A stretch of 8,932 bases of DNA from Erysipelotrichaceae bacterium. GTDB lineage: Bacteria > Bacillota_I > Bacilli_A > Erysipelotrichales > Erysipelotrichaceae. A model generated the notes under the pieces. It saw only the letters and a program-made list of their open reading frames with translations, did not search any database and was not told the DNA's origin. The stretch is from positions 1 through 8,932 of the forward strand of contig CAAGJS010000203.1 of assembly GCA_900770275.1 (NCBI GenBank). The letters are read 5' to 3'. Shown in pieces: positions 1-6,617 of this stretch (position 1 is its first letter; each line of letters begins with the position of its first letter). The translations under genes and the position numbers were made by a program.

Positions 1-409
1 AGAATGGTGATGTCTCCACCGAGATAATCATGCAACCATTATGCCGCTTCAATCTCTGCTGCTGTTGGCTTTTCCCATTCCCCCTTCGCTCATCCTGACG
101 GATTATTCCCTCCCCCGGCATAGCCGTGTTTATCATCTCTTCGGTGATGTCTTTGAAATGGCAATGGTAAAGATCGAATTCGCCTTTCGGGCCATCGTAT
201 TTGTCATACATGGATCTCATCTCTTCGATCGGATGCTCCGGTGGTGTTGTTCTTCGCTTTACATCGAACAGTTTAAATGTGATCGGTAGGATGTACTTGT
301 ACTTTTCTCTAAGGGCTTCTCCGATAGTTTCATGGTTGCTTGTGCTTATACTTTTTGAACGTTCCCCAAATGTCTTCCCGCTCAGCTGAAGATTATTTTC
401 TTTGTTTTT
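1..409 (-). pseudogene. Decayed gene fragment, possibly of mobile-element or toxin-domain origin
   Basis: On the minus strand one frame stays open from just after a TGA at 410-412 to the left edge, 136 codons. It has no convincing start with a ribosome binding site. The middle reads like real protein (RSMYDKYDGPKGEFDLYHCH, then FKDITEEM), but the last part in this frame becomes implausible (SQQQQRLKRH). Adding one G to the G5 run (C5 at 80-84 on the plus strand) switches to a frame reading EWEKPTAAEIEAA, then a TAA (39-41), then WLHDYLGGDITI to the edge. From memory, the pattern of an acidic/Ala stretch followed by a WLH..GGDI block resembles the stretch before CdiA-type nuclease domains carried by phage and conjugative elements; I cannot verify this. 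The likely explanation is a gene broken by a one-base indel and a nonsense codon, though a sequencing error in the homopolymer is possible for the first. Confidence 0.35.
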
Positions 410-412
410 TCA

Positions 413-743
413 GCAAGTCAATGTTTATCTCCCGCATCACGGAAGAACAGCAGTCGATAACGTCGATAAAACAACCATATCCTTGACACCGAGGATTTTT
501 TGCATAATGTATCAGCGGTCATCTTTGGTCTCCTTAATGTAGATGTTTGGACGCTGATACATTACAGAACCCGGGATGGCCTTTTCATTACATTATTACT
601 GGCAGAGGACGGATTGTTTACAATCATGCCCGAACCCTCTTCTTTTGTTAGATTTTGCAGAATCCTCCATTGGCGTCAACCACCTTCAAGCAGCTGCCGG
701 AAGCAGTTCGATCGATCTGAAATGATGATCCCGTGTCCTGGAA
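413..743. other. Gene-poor stretch with no recognised gene
   Basis: No frame on either strand gives a protein I recognise. On the minus strand an ATG at 520-522 has a good AAGGAG seven bases upstream, but it opens only a 34-codon frame (418-522) with unremarkable content and may be part of the same decayed locus as 1-409. A plus-strand 94-codon frame starting at 500 has no family resemblance and runs into the reductase gene. The 13-bp inverted repeat at 505-564 is the only clear structure. I see no convincing terminator for the reductase that ends at 744. Confidence 0.4.
505..564. repeat. 13-bp perfect inverted repeat with 34-nt spacer
   Basis: TAATGTATCAGCG at 505-517 is exactly matched by its reverse complement CGCTGATACATTA at 552-564. 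The outer seven bases of the arm (TAATGTA) also recur directly at 535-541 inside the spacer. The arms border a minus-strand AAGGAG and ATG. It could be a stem-loop, a regulator binding pair, or terminal repeats left by a small mobile element; nothing decides between these. Confidence 0.6.
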
Positions 744-1883
744 TTATTCCAATGTACGCGCCGCTTCTTCGAGATACGAAATGATCGGAAGGCTCTGCGG
801 GCATGCGCCCTCACACTGTCCGCAATGCAGGCATGCGGAGGCGAGTGAACCTTCTTTTACTGCCCGCTGATACTGGTGCTTCGCTCTTTCCAGATTGCCA
901 TACATCTTGTACAGATTCATTGCCGAGAAGATATCCGGAATGAGCATATGGACCGGGCAGCCTGGCATACAGTAATGGCAGCCGGTGCAGGCAATCTGAT
1001 CCGCCCTTGTAAGAATGTCTCTTGCCTGTTCAATGACTTTCTCTTCCTGTTCATTCAGCGGCTGGAAATCCTTCATGTAGGAAAGATTGTTATCCATCTG
1101 TTCGAGGGTGCTCATGCCGGAGAGTACCGTCAGTACACCTTCCTGCGAAGCCGCAAAGCGAATCGCCCAGGACGCAAAGGACATGTCCGGCTCTTCCTTT
1201 GTGAAGAGATCCTGGATTTCCTTCGGCGGATTGGCCAGCAGCCCACCCTTCACCGGTTCCATGATCGTTACGGGAATGTGGTGTTTCTGGCATACTTCAA
1301 GATTTGCCCGCGACTGCACCTTCGGGTTTTCCCAGTCCGCATAATTGATCTGCAGCTGAACAAGTTCAACCTCCGGATGGGCATTGAGAAGATTCTCGAG
1401 AAGCTCCGGTGTCCCGTGGAAAGAGAACCCGATGTGATGGATCTTTCCCTCTTCCTTCAGCTGCTTCACATAGTCCCACAAACCATACCTGTTATAAACA
1501 TCAATATTGCCATTCTGAATCGCATGCAGGAAATAGAGGTCAAAATACGATACACCGGCCCGCTTCAGGCTGACGTTGATTTCATCCTTCGCTTCGGCTT
1601 CATCCTTTGCCATCCATGCGTTCAGCTTATCGACAAGGAAAAAGCTGTCACGCGGATAGCGCTCCACCAGCGCTTCGCGAATCGCATCCTCCGAGCCATC
1701 GTAAGCCCACGCTGTGTCGAAGTAATGCATGCCCGCTTTGAGAAAGCGATCCACCATCTCCTTCGTCTCTTCGACATCGATTGTGTTTTCATCCTTTTTC
1801 GGCAGGCGCATCAGGCCGAAGCCAAGCTTTTTGAAGCCGCTGCACCACGCATTCTTTGAATCACCATACAGACAGTCACCCAT
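744..1883 (-). CDS. Aldo/keto reductase with C-terminal 2x[4Fe-4S] ferredoxin domain
   Basis: This 379-residue cytoplasmic oxidoreductase belongs to the bacterial aldo/keto reductase group that carries a ferredoxin-like tail. The (beta/alpha)8 barrel occupies roughly residues 18-285. The catalytic tetrad is visible: Asp56 and Tyr61 in FDTAWAY, Lys86 in VDKLN, His120 in FLHA. The tail has two CxxCxxCxxxC clusters, Cys299/302/305/309 and Cys351/354/357/361, each followed by proline as in bacterial 4Fe-4S ferredoxins. The substrate cannot be told; the Fe-S clusters suggest electron exchange with a partner protein, typical of anaerobes. The start is supported by AAGGAG about six bases upstream (1889-1894). 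It begins a little unusually: the family's common opening is a K-x-G-K-T-G-L motif, here replaced by a Cys-containing stretch. A TAAAAT -10-like box lies at 1914-1919 without a clear -35, just past the terminator of the upstream gene, so it is probably a single-gene unit. Confidence 0.93.
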   Translation of the reverse strand: MGDCLYGDSKNAWCSGFKKLGFGLMRLPKKDENTIDVEETKEMVDRFLKAGMHYFDTAWAYDGSEDAIREALVERYPRDSFFLVDKLNAWMAKDEAEAKDEINVSLKRAGVSYFDLYFLHAIQNGNIDVYNRYGLWDYVKQLKEEGKIHHIGFSFHGTPELLENLLNAHPEVELVQLQINYADWENPKVQSRANLEVCQKHHIPVTIMEPVKGGLLANPPKEIQDLFTKEEPDMSFASWAIRFAASQEGVLTVLSGMSTLEQMDNNLSYMKDFQPLNEQEEKVIEQARDILTRADQIACTGCHYCMPGCPVHMLIPDIFSAMNLYKMYGNLERAKHQYQRAVKEGSLASACLHCGQCEGACPQSLPIISYLEEAARTLE

Positions 1884-1939
1884 AATGATCTCCTTGTTTG
1901 TTCTCCTGCCTTGATTTTACACAGGTTTCCGTACAGAAA

Positions 1940-1977
1940 GACCCTCTCATCTGCAGTTATGTGCAGATGAAAGGGTC
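1940..1977 (-). terminator. Strong hairpin terminator after oleate hydratase
   Basis: Two 16-nt arms (1940-1955 and 1962-1977) pair with one mismatch around a 6-nt loop. On the minus strand the hairpin begins 47 bases after the oleate hydratase stop codon and is followed by TTTCTGT. The T-run is short, so termination may be incomplete, but stem length and position between two genes make this the likely end of the oleate hydratase transcript. Confidence 0.7.
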
Positions 1978-2024
1978 GGGGCTGGTACTGTTCTGTATTG
2001 ATTTGTATTGCTTTATGCTGCTGA

Positions 2025-3803
2025 TCAGATGGCGCCGCAGTCCTTGAGCAGCTTCTCGACTTCGGTACCCTTGATCTTCTTCAGAGCGTCGTTCAGCGCC
2101 AGACGCTGCTTGAAGCCAAGTTCCATCTCGGTCAGCTTCTTGCCATCGCCAAGCTTCACCGTCGCCTTGATCAGGTCGCGGACATCGTAGACCGATCCCC
2201 ATACTTCCGGCACACCACGGTCAACGTTGCACAGCGTATAGACCGCTTCCATGCCTGTACGGATCGAATACTCCGTCGTAAATACCGTGTCACGCGGCGT
2301 TTCTGCATACTGGCCCAGGAACGCAAGATTTACCGATCCCTTCGGAACAACCAGCGGACGGTCTCCGGCCTTGCGCGGCTCGAAGAACGACGTCACATAC
2401 GGCATCATGCATGCAGTGGTGTTGCATGCGCTGCCCGCCAGCTCCATGATCCTGTTTTCAGGGATTCCGATGTGGTACAGCCACTCGGCACAGAGCTCTT
2501 CACCCGTGCACTGGTACATCGGCTTCTTGATATAGTCGCCAAGATCCTGCCAGCAGTTGAGGCCATAGACCCAGATGAGGCAGTGATCCTTCTTCTGATC
2601 CGTGAACTGACCCTGACGGTTGATCGTCCAGCTCAGGAGCCAGCTCGAATCCTTGGCTGTCACGATACCGCCGGTAACGACCTTGCCCGACAGCGGATCG
2701 CGGTGGCAGATCTTCTCAATCGCCGCAAGAATCTCCGGATTCGCCGTATCAACGGTCCACGACTCCCAGCTTGTCTCCTCAATGCTCGGGAAGAACTTGT
2801 CCGGATGACCGAAGGCGTCATCCTGTGCCGCCAGCTTCTTCCAAAGCTGAATGGACGGGCCCTCTCCGTTCTTGCAGGTAACAACCGGCGCATGGGTCTG
2901 ATCGCCATAGGCCGTATTATCGCCCTGGCAGCCGTTGGTCACAAACACCAGATCATCTTCCGTCAGGTCGATTGTCTTCTCCTCGCCGCCCTGCGTATAA
3001 ACAATCTTCTTTGCGACCTTGCGATCCGGGCTGCAGTCAACCTTGATATCGGTGACCGTCGTATCGTATTCAATCTTGACGCCGTGATCCGTCAGATACT
3101 TGAGCATCGGCTTGATCATCGACTCATACTGGTTGTAGCGCGTGAAACGGAGTGCACTCAGATCCGGCAGACCATCGATATGATGAATGTAACGCTGCAG
3201 ATACAGCTTCATCTCAAGGGCGCTGTGCCACTTCTCAAAGGCAAACATCGTCTGCCAGTAGATCCAGAAGTTGGTCTTGTAGAAGTCCTCATCGAACACA
3301 TCGTCAATCGTCTTGTCGGCCAGTTCTTCATCGGTGCTCATGAACAGCTTGAGCAGCTCCATCGTCGCCTTCTGGTTCATACCGTATTTCTTGTCGGTAT
3401 GCGCATCCTGGCCCTGCTTTTCCGTGACGCGGCACAGGGAATAGTTAGGATCCGCCTTATTAAGCTTGTAGTACTCCGAGAAGATCGTCTCCCCTGGATT
3501 ATCAATGGAAGGAATCGAACGGAACAGATCCCACATACACTCGAAGTGGTTGTCCATCTCACGTCCGCCGCGCATGATGTAGCCGCGCTGCTGATCATAG
3601 AAGCCGTCGCACGATCCGCCGGCTCTTGGCAGATGTTCGAACAAGGTAATATGGTCGCCCGGCATCTGGGCGTCGCGAACCAGGAAGCACGCCGCCGAAA
3701 GTCCGCCAAGACCGGTGCCGACGATCCATGCCCGCTTATTGTCAATGCCTTCCGGCTTCACTGCCGGCGCAAACGCTTCATAATTACCGCTGGAATAGTA
3801 CAT
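2025..3803 (-). CDS. ohyA: Oleate hydratase (EC 4.2.1.53), FAD-dependent
   Basis: This 592-residue protein is a full-length member of the oleate hydratase family (also called MCRA, myosin-cross-reactive antigen). It adds water across the cis-9 double bond of oleic and related fatty acids, giving 10-hydroxy fatty acids; FAD is structural and the enzyme acts at the membrane surface. The FAD-binding Rossmann motif is VGTGLGGLSAA at residues 28-38. The active-site segment RGGREMDNHFE puts a glutamate at residue 82 and YLQRY puts a tyrosine at 201, the same numbers as the catalytic Glu82 and Tyr201 I recall for Staphylococcus aureus OhyA. No signal peptide is seen. The start has GAGGAG about 11 bases upstream, slightly far. 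The tetR gene lies upstream on the same strand with a terminator between, so ohyA should have its own promoter, but I find no good -10/-35 pair in 3804-3868. In host-associated bacteria the family detoxifies antimicrobial unsaturated fatty acids. Confidence 0.97.
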   Translation of the reverse strand: MYYSSGNYEAFAPAVKPEGIDNKRAWIVGTGLGGLSAACFLVRDAQMPGDHITLFEHLPRAGGSCDGFYDQQRGYIMRGGREMDNHFECMWDLFRSIPSIDNPGETIFSEYYKLNKADPNYSLCRVTEKQGQDAHTDKKYGMNQKATMELLKLFMSTDEELADKTIDDVFDEDFYKTNFWIYWQTMFAFEKWHSALEMKLYLQRYIHHIDGLPDLSALRFTRYNQYESMIKPMLKYLTDHGVKIEYDTTVTDIKVDCSPDRKVAKKIVYTQGGEEKTIDLTEDDLVFVTNGCQGDNTAYGDQTHAPVVTCKNGEGPSIQLWKKLAAQDDAFGHPDKFFPSIEETSWESWTVDTANPEILAAIEKICHRDPLSGKVVTGGIVTAKDSSWLLSWTINRQGQFTDQKKDHCLIWVYGLNCWQDLGDYIKKPMYQCTGEELCAEWLYHIGIPENRIMELAGSACNTTACMMPYVTSFFEPRKAGDRPLVVPKGSVNLAFLGQYAETPRDTVFTTEYSIRTGMEAVYTLCNVDRGVPEVWGSVYDVRDLIKATVKLGDGKKLTEMELGFKQRLALNDALKKIKGTEVEKLLKDCGAI

Positions 3804-3868
3804 ATCTCTGTTGTCTCCTCTTCTTCATTTGTTTTATCGGGCGCCTCTACCCATTAACTTAGCCAACA

Positions 3869-3895
3869 GAAAAAGGCGCACAAACTGCACGCGCC
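3869..3895 (-). terminator. Intrinsic terminator after tetR
   Basis: On the minus strand GGCGC (3891-3895) pairs with GCGCC (3875-3879), extended by G-U pairs, and is followed directly by TTTTT (3870-3874). It lies about 20 bases after the tetR stop codon. It should separate tetR from ohyA, which starts at 3803. Confidence 0.7.
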
Positions 3896-3915
3896 ATTGT
3901 TTGTACAAATTTTTA

Positions 3916-4488
3916 TCACTTCGCCGGTTTTGAAGTAGAAGCGAAATTCTTCAGCGCCGTCGGAATATTGTTTTTCGTCAGTATTACGAGACGGTTCATG
4001 ATCTGCTGCGGATCCTCCACCATGTCATGCTCAACCCAGTCCAGAACGATGCCGACAAAGGCATATTTGTAGAAGTCCGCGATGAACTTCTGATCCTGGC
4101 AGCTGACATCCATGCCTGCCGCCTCTTCCTTGACGACGCCTTCCACCAGCTCATACGCCACCTCCGTCAGATAGCGGTAGATTGGCTCATGGTTCACGGA
4201 ATGATAGACGTTGCAGATGAATTGCTTGTTGCGAAGACAGTAGCGGAAGATTTCGCGGAAGCCCTGTTCCCACGTCTCATAGGTACGGTTATCTCCAAGC
4301 GCTTTGCGCGCATCCTCAACCAGCGCCCATTCCACAAGGTCGTAAATATCGTGAAAATGATAGTAGAACGTCATCCGGTTGATGCCGCAGTCGCGCGCCA
4401 GATCCGTCACTGTAATATCATCGAACGGCTTCTTCTTCAGCTCGTCCTTCAGCGCCTGTTCCAGCGCCCGTTTTGTAAGATCCGCCAT
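3916..4488 (-). CDS. TetR-family transcriptional regulator (DhaS-like)
   Basis: This 190-residue protein has an N-terminal TetR helix-turn-helix: residues 23-46 (DDITVTDLARDCGINR followed by MTFYYHF) match the family signature closely. The remaining helices (about 60-185) are the ligand-binding and dimerisation part. The short second half and the opening TKRALEQALK are like the DhaS/TetR_C_8 subgroup. The ligand cannot be read from sequence; its place directly upstream of ohyA suggests a fatty acid or membrane-stress signal, which is inference. The start is fixed by an in-frame TGA seven codons upstream with no alternative start codon between. There is no Shine-Dalgarno sequence; instead TATACT ends six bases before the ATG. 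The gene follows the HAD gene by 73 bases with no visible terminator between, so some read-through from that operon is possible. Confidence 0.93.
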   Translation of the reverse strand: MADLTKRALEQALKDELKKKPFDDITVTDLARDCGINRMTFYYHFHDIYDLVEWALVEDARKALGDNRTYETWEQGFREIFRYCLRNKQFICNVYHSVNHEPIYRYLTEVAYELVEGVVKEEAAGMDVSCQDQKFIADFYKYAFVGIVLDWVEHDMVEDPQQIMNRLVILTKNNIPTALKNFASTSKPAK

Positions 4489-4494
4489 GTACTC

Positions 4495-4500
4495 AGTATA
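4495..4500 (-). promoter_or_regulatory. Candidate -10 box for a leaderless tetR transcript
   Basis: TATACT on the minus strand ends exactly six bases before the tetR ATG, so transcription would begin at or next to the A of the start codon. No convincing -35 hexamer is found 16-18 bases upstream (the region is TGGCGG-like). Together with the missing ribosome binding site this supports leaderless expression. Confidence 0.4.
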
Positions 4501-4561
4501 GATATTTCAAAAGTGCGCCGCCAGTGACTTATGCCCGTCAATGACACTTGGAGAATCTTGT

Positions 4562-5248
4562 TCAGCCCAGATGTTTCTCGCCATTGTGGCGCTTATTGAT
4601 GTCATCGATCAGGTTTCCAAGCTGCGAAAGATCCGTGATCTGATACTGCAGAGCCGCTTTCATCTCCTCGTCCGGGACGATGTGATCCTGGATGAATACC
4701 GAAGGAAAGCCTCCCTTCTTCGCTGCCACGATGCCATATTTCCCATCTTCCACAACGAGCGCATCACGGTTGCGAACATTCAGCTTGCTGGCGGCGACGT
4801 CAAATACCGCATGACTCGGCTTGCCTGGCAGATGTTCGTCACGCGACGATACAAGTACTTCAGGGTGCATCTGGCATCCGGCATGGGCAATGAAGTGGCG
4901 GATATCCTTATAGAAGGAGCCTGTCGCAATGGCATAGGGAAGATGATGCGTCTCAAGATAGCTGACCGCATCGGCAAGACCCTTCTTATCGGCACTGCCC
5001 TTCTCCCTGAACATCTGATCAAAGTAGTAGAGGCGGTTGTCCATGTACTGCTTCATCACTTCCTGAATGCCCGGATACTGCTGCTCCAGCTTCAGTACCT
5101 GTTTCTCATCGGTGCCGATCATGGTCTTGAGCACGTCTTCTGACACGGTCATGCCGCGCTCACGCATCAATTGTTCGACTGTCTTCAGAAACAGTGTTTC
5201 TGTATCGAATAAGAGTCCATCGAGATCAAAGAGAACAGCCCGGATCAT
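4562..5248 (-). CDS. HAD-superfamily phosphatase, beta-phosphoglucomutase-like
   Basis: This 228-residue cytoplasmic enzyme is a HAD hydrolase of the class with a helical cap. Motif I is DLDGLLFDT with nucleophile Asp8 and acid/base Asp10; the cap spans about residues 16-85; motif II is ATGS (Thr109, Ser111); motif III is Lys143 in PGKP; motif IV is VVEDG with Glu167/Asp168. Family members usually have EDS at motif IV, so Gly169 is a mild departure. Likely activity is dephosphorylation, or isomerisation, of a small sugar phosphate; the substrate is unknown. Its ATG overlaps the stop of the upstream class II aldolase gene by four bases (ATGA), indicating translational coupling and a shared pathway. 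It is the last gene of the three-gene operon; no terminator is visible before tetR. Confidence 0.93.
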   Translation of the reverse strand: MIRAVLFDLDGLLFDTETLFLKTVEQLMRERGMTVSEDVLKTMIGTDEKQVLKLEQQYPGIQEVMKQYMDNRLYYFDQMFREKGSADKKGLADAVSYLETHHLPYAIATGSFYKDIRHFIAHAGCQMHPEVLVSSRDEHLPGKPSHAVFDVAASKLNVRNRDALVVEDGKYGIVAAKKGGFPSVFIQDHIVPDEEMKAALQYQITDLSQLGNLIDDINKRHNGEKHLG

Positions 5249-5922
5249 GCATTCTCCTTCTTCGGGAATTTGATTTCACTGGGATAAGCCCACTTCTGCA
5301 GTTCCTCAGCTCCCAGGACTTCCGGCTCCTTTCCACCATTCACGGTCAGCGTGTGGTAATAAAGTTCCGCAATCTCTTCAACGTAGCTGACCTTGAGATA
5401 GGCGCCTTCAATGGAGGTTTCATCGACGGCGACGCAGCCGTGTGCCTTCATCAGTGCCGCATCCGCATCCTTCAACGGCTCAAGGACCGAATCGGCAAGG
5501 GCCTGTGTCCCGGGACGTCCATACGGTGCCACCGGAATATAGCCGTTTTTGCAGTTGAGGTTGAACAGCTCATAGACAACGGCAGGCACCGGCTTATTGA
5601 GTACCGCAAACACCGTCGCATACATCGAATGTGTATGAGCAATTGCCATGGCATCAGGGCGTGCGGCATATATCTTCAGGTGCATCAGTGCTTCGCTTGT
5701 CGGCTTGAGTCCGGTCGAATTTTCAATCACTTCCGCATCCATGTTCATGACAACCATGTCACGTACCTGCAGCTCATCGCGATCGACGCCGCTCGGTGTC
5801 ATGACGATGAGGCCGCTCTCTTTGTCGCGGGCCGAAAAGTTGCCTGACTTGTGCTTGCACAGACCGTCGGCCTGTGCCTTCTTGGCCACGTTCATGACCC
5901 GTCTCTTCAGATCTTCCAGCAT
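5245..5922 (-). CDS. Class II aldolase/adducin-family protein
   Basis: This 225-residue protein has the zinc-dependent class II aldolase fold shared by L-fuculose-1-phosphate aldolase, L-ribulose-5-phosphate 4-epimerase and the 3-oxo-tetronate 4-phosphate decarboxylase OtnC. Phosphate-binding motifs are SGNFS (26-30) and TPSG (42-45). The catalytic acid is Glu77 in PTSEAL, and the zinc ligands are His96 and His98 in AHTHS and His161 in KAHG. Length is normal for the family. Substrate within the family cannot be assigned from these motifs; the four-carbon acid sugar kinase diverging from the same operon favours an OtnC-like or fuculose-phosphate-like role (inference). The start is marked by AGGAG seven bases upstream; the upstream NUDIX stop lies 13 bases before it. 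It is the middle gene of the operon and overlaps the HAD gene by four bases. Confidence 0.93.
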   Translation of the reverse strand: MLEDLKRRVMNVAKKAQADGLCKHKSGNFSARDKESGLIVMTPSGVDRDELQVRDMVVMNMDAEVIENSTGLKPTSEALMHLKIYAARPDAMAIAHTHSMYATVFAVLNKPVPAVVYELFNLNCKNGYIPVAPYGRPGTQALADSVLEPLKDADAALMKAHGCVAVDETSIEGAYLKVSYVEEIAELYYHTLTVNGGKEPEVLGAEELQKWAYPSEIKFPKKENA

Positions 5923-5935
5923 GTTTCTTCTCCTG

Positions 5936-6523
5936 TTATTCTTCGTTCTTGTTCAGTGCTTCCTTTGCCATGTACCAGGCAAGCGCATGGACCGGCTGCG
6001 GAAAGGTTCCGTCGTTAATCATGGTCCGGATCTCTTCCGCTGTATGTGTCTCGTAATCCAGAAATTCCGTCGCATCCAGTTTCTGCTCACTCACGTGGTG
6101 ACAGTCTTTTGCCAGGTATAGATAGGCATAGTCATCGTTCAGTGTCGGCAGGGAAGCGATCTCTTCCAGAAACTGCCAGTGCTCACTGACGCAGCCCGTT
6201 TCTTCCTTCAGCTCACGCTGTGCCGCCGCGAAGGCTGTATCATGGTCGGGGTGACGTACGTCCGTTTCGATGGCGCCGGCCGGAAATTCGACGGTTACCT
6301 TTCGGATTCCCTGACGGTACTGGCGGACGCAGAGATAATTTCCGTCTTCATCCAGTGCCACAATCACCACGTAGCTCTTCTTTGAAAATGTATAGAAGGG
6401 ACCGGCAACACTTCCATCCGGCATCCGATAGGTCTCTTTCCTGAGATCGAGCCACTTGTTATGAACCGGATGCTTCGTTTCAAGCAGCTTCCATTTCAGC
6501 TTCTCATCTTCGTCCCGTGCCAT
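5936..6523 (-). CDS. NUDIX hydrolase, ADP-ribose pyrophosphatase-like
   Basis: This 195-residue enzyme hydrolyses a nucleoside diphosphate linked to another group, most likely ADP-ribose or a similar ADP-sugar. The segment EFPAGAIE (79-86) and the Nudix core RELKEETGC (103-111, with metal-binding Glu104, Glu107, Glu108) are of the ADPRase/NUDT5 kind. Between them the sequence is about six residues longer than the classic Gx5Ex7REUxEExGU spacing (TDVRHPDHDTAF), so the usual first Glu of the box is displaced. No signal peptide. The start has a strong AGGAGG about five bases upstream, and TATAAT lies further up at 6556-6561. It is first in an operon with the class II aldolase and HAD genes; a direct metabolic link to them is not evident. 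Confidence 0.95.
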   Translation of the reverse strand: MARDEDEKLKWKLLETKHPVHNKWLDLRKETYRMPDGSVAGPFYTFSKKSYVVIVALDEDGNYLCVRQYRQGIRKVTVEFPAGAIETDVRHPDHDTAFAAAQRELKEETGCVSEHWQFLEEIASLPTLNDDYAYLYLAKDCHHVSEQKLDATEFLDYETHTAEEIRTMINDGTFPQPVHALAWYMAKEALNKNEE

Positions 6524-6555
6524 CTTCCCTCCTCATCCTTCCCTGTCTTCTCGAT

Positions 6556-6561
6556 ATTATA
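6556..6561 (-). promoter_or_regulatory. -10 box for the NUDIX-aldolase-HAD operon
   Basis: A perfect TATAAT on the minus strand lies 33-38 bases upstream of the NUDIX start codon. The -35 region is poor (GC-rich, no TTGACA-like hexamer at 16-18 bases), which suggests a weak promoter or one helped by an activator. It is back to back with the kinase promoter at 6591-6599. Confidence 0.5.
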
Positions 6562-6590
6562 CCGTGTGCCGTTCTCCCCTCGGCGGGCTT

Positions 6591-6599
6591 TGCTAAAAT
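6591..6599 (+). promoter_or_regulatory. Extended -10 promoter of the sugar-acid kinase
   Basis: TGCTAAAAT fits an extended -10 (TGnTAnnnT). The predicted start of transcription is about 6606, leaving a leader of only about 12 bases that is filled by the AGGAGG at 6606-6611. The -35 is weak (TTCTCC at 6572-6577), as expected with an extended -10. Confidence 0.45.
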
Positions 6600-6617
6600 G
6601 GAGCCAGGAGGCAAACA

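Noticed and set aside
500..784. 94-codon plus-strand open frame
   Set aside because: No ribosome binding site, no family resemblance, and it overlaps the 3' end of the reductase gene.
1537..1550. GGTCAAA resembling half of a CtsR site
   Set aside because: There is no second half-repeat and it lies inside the reductase coding sequence.
876..1859. 327-codon plus-strand open frame
   Set aside because: Antisense shadow of the aldo/keto reductase; the translation shows no domain and no ribosome binding site.
2472..3857. 461-codon plus-strand open frame
   Set aside because: It is antisense to oleate hydratase, whose motifs are unambiguous. Its translation has no recognisable family and the long open frame follows from the GC-rich codon use of the real gene.
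4027..5143. Two plus-strand open frames (4027-4527 and 4541-5143)
   Set aside because: They oppose the tetR and HAD genes, both with clear motifs, and have no recognisable content of their own.
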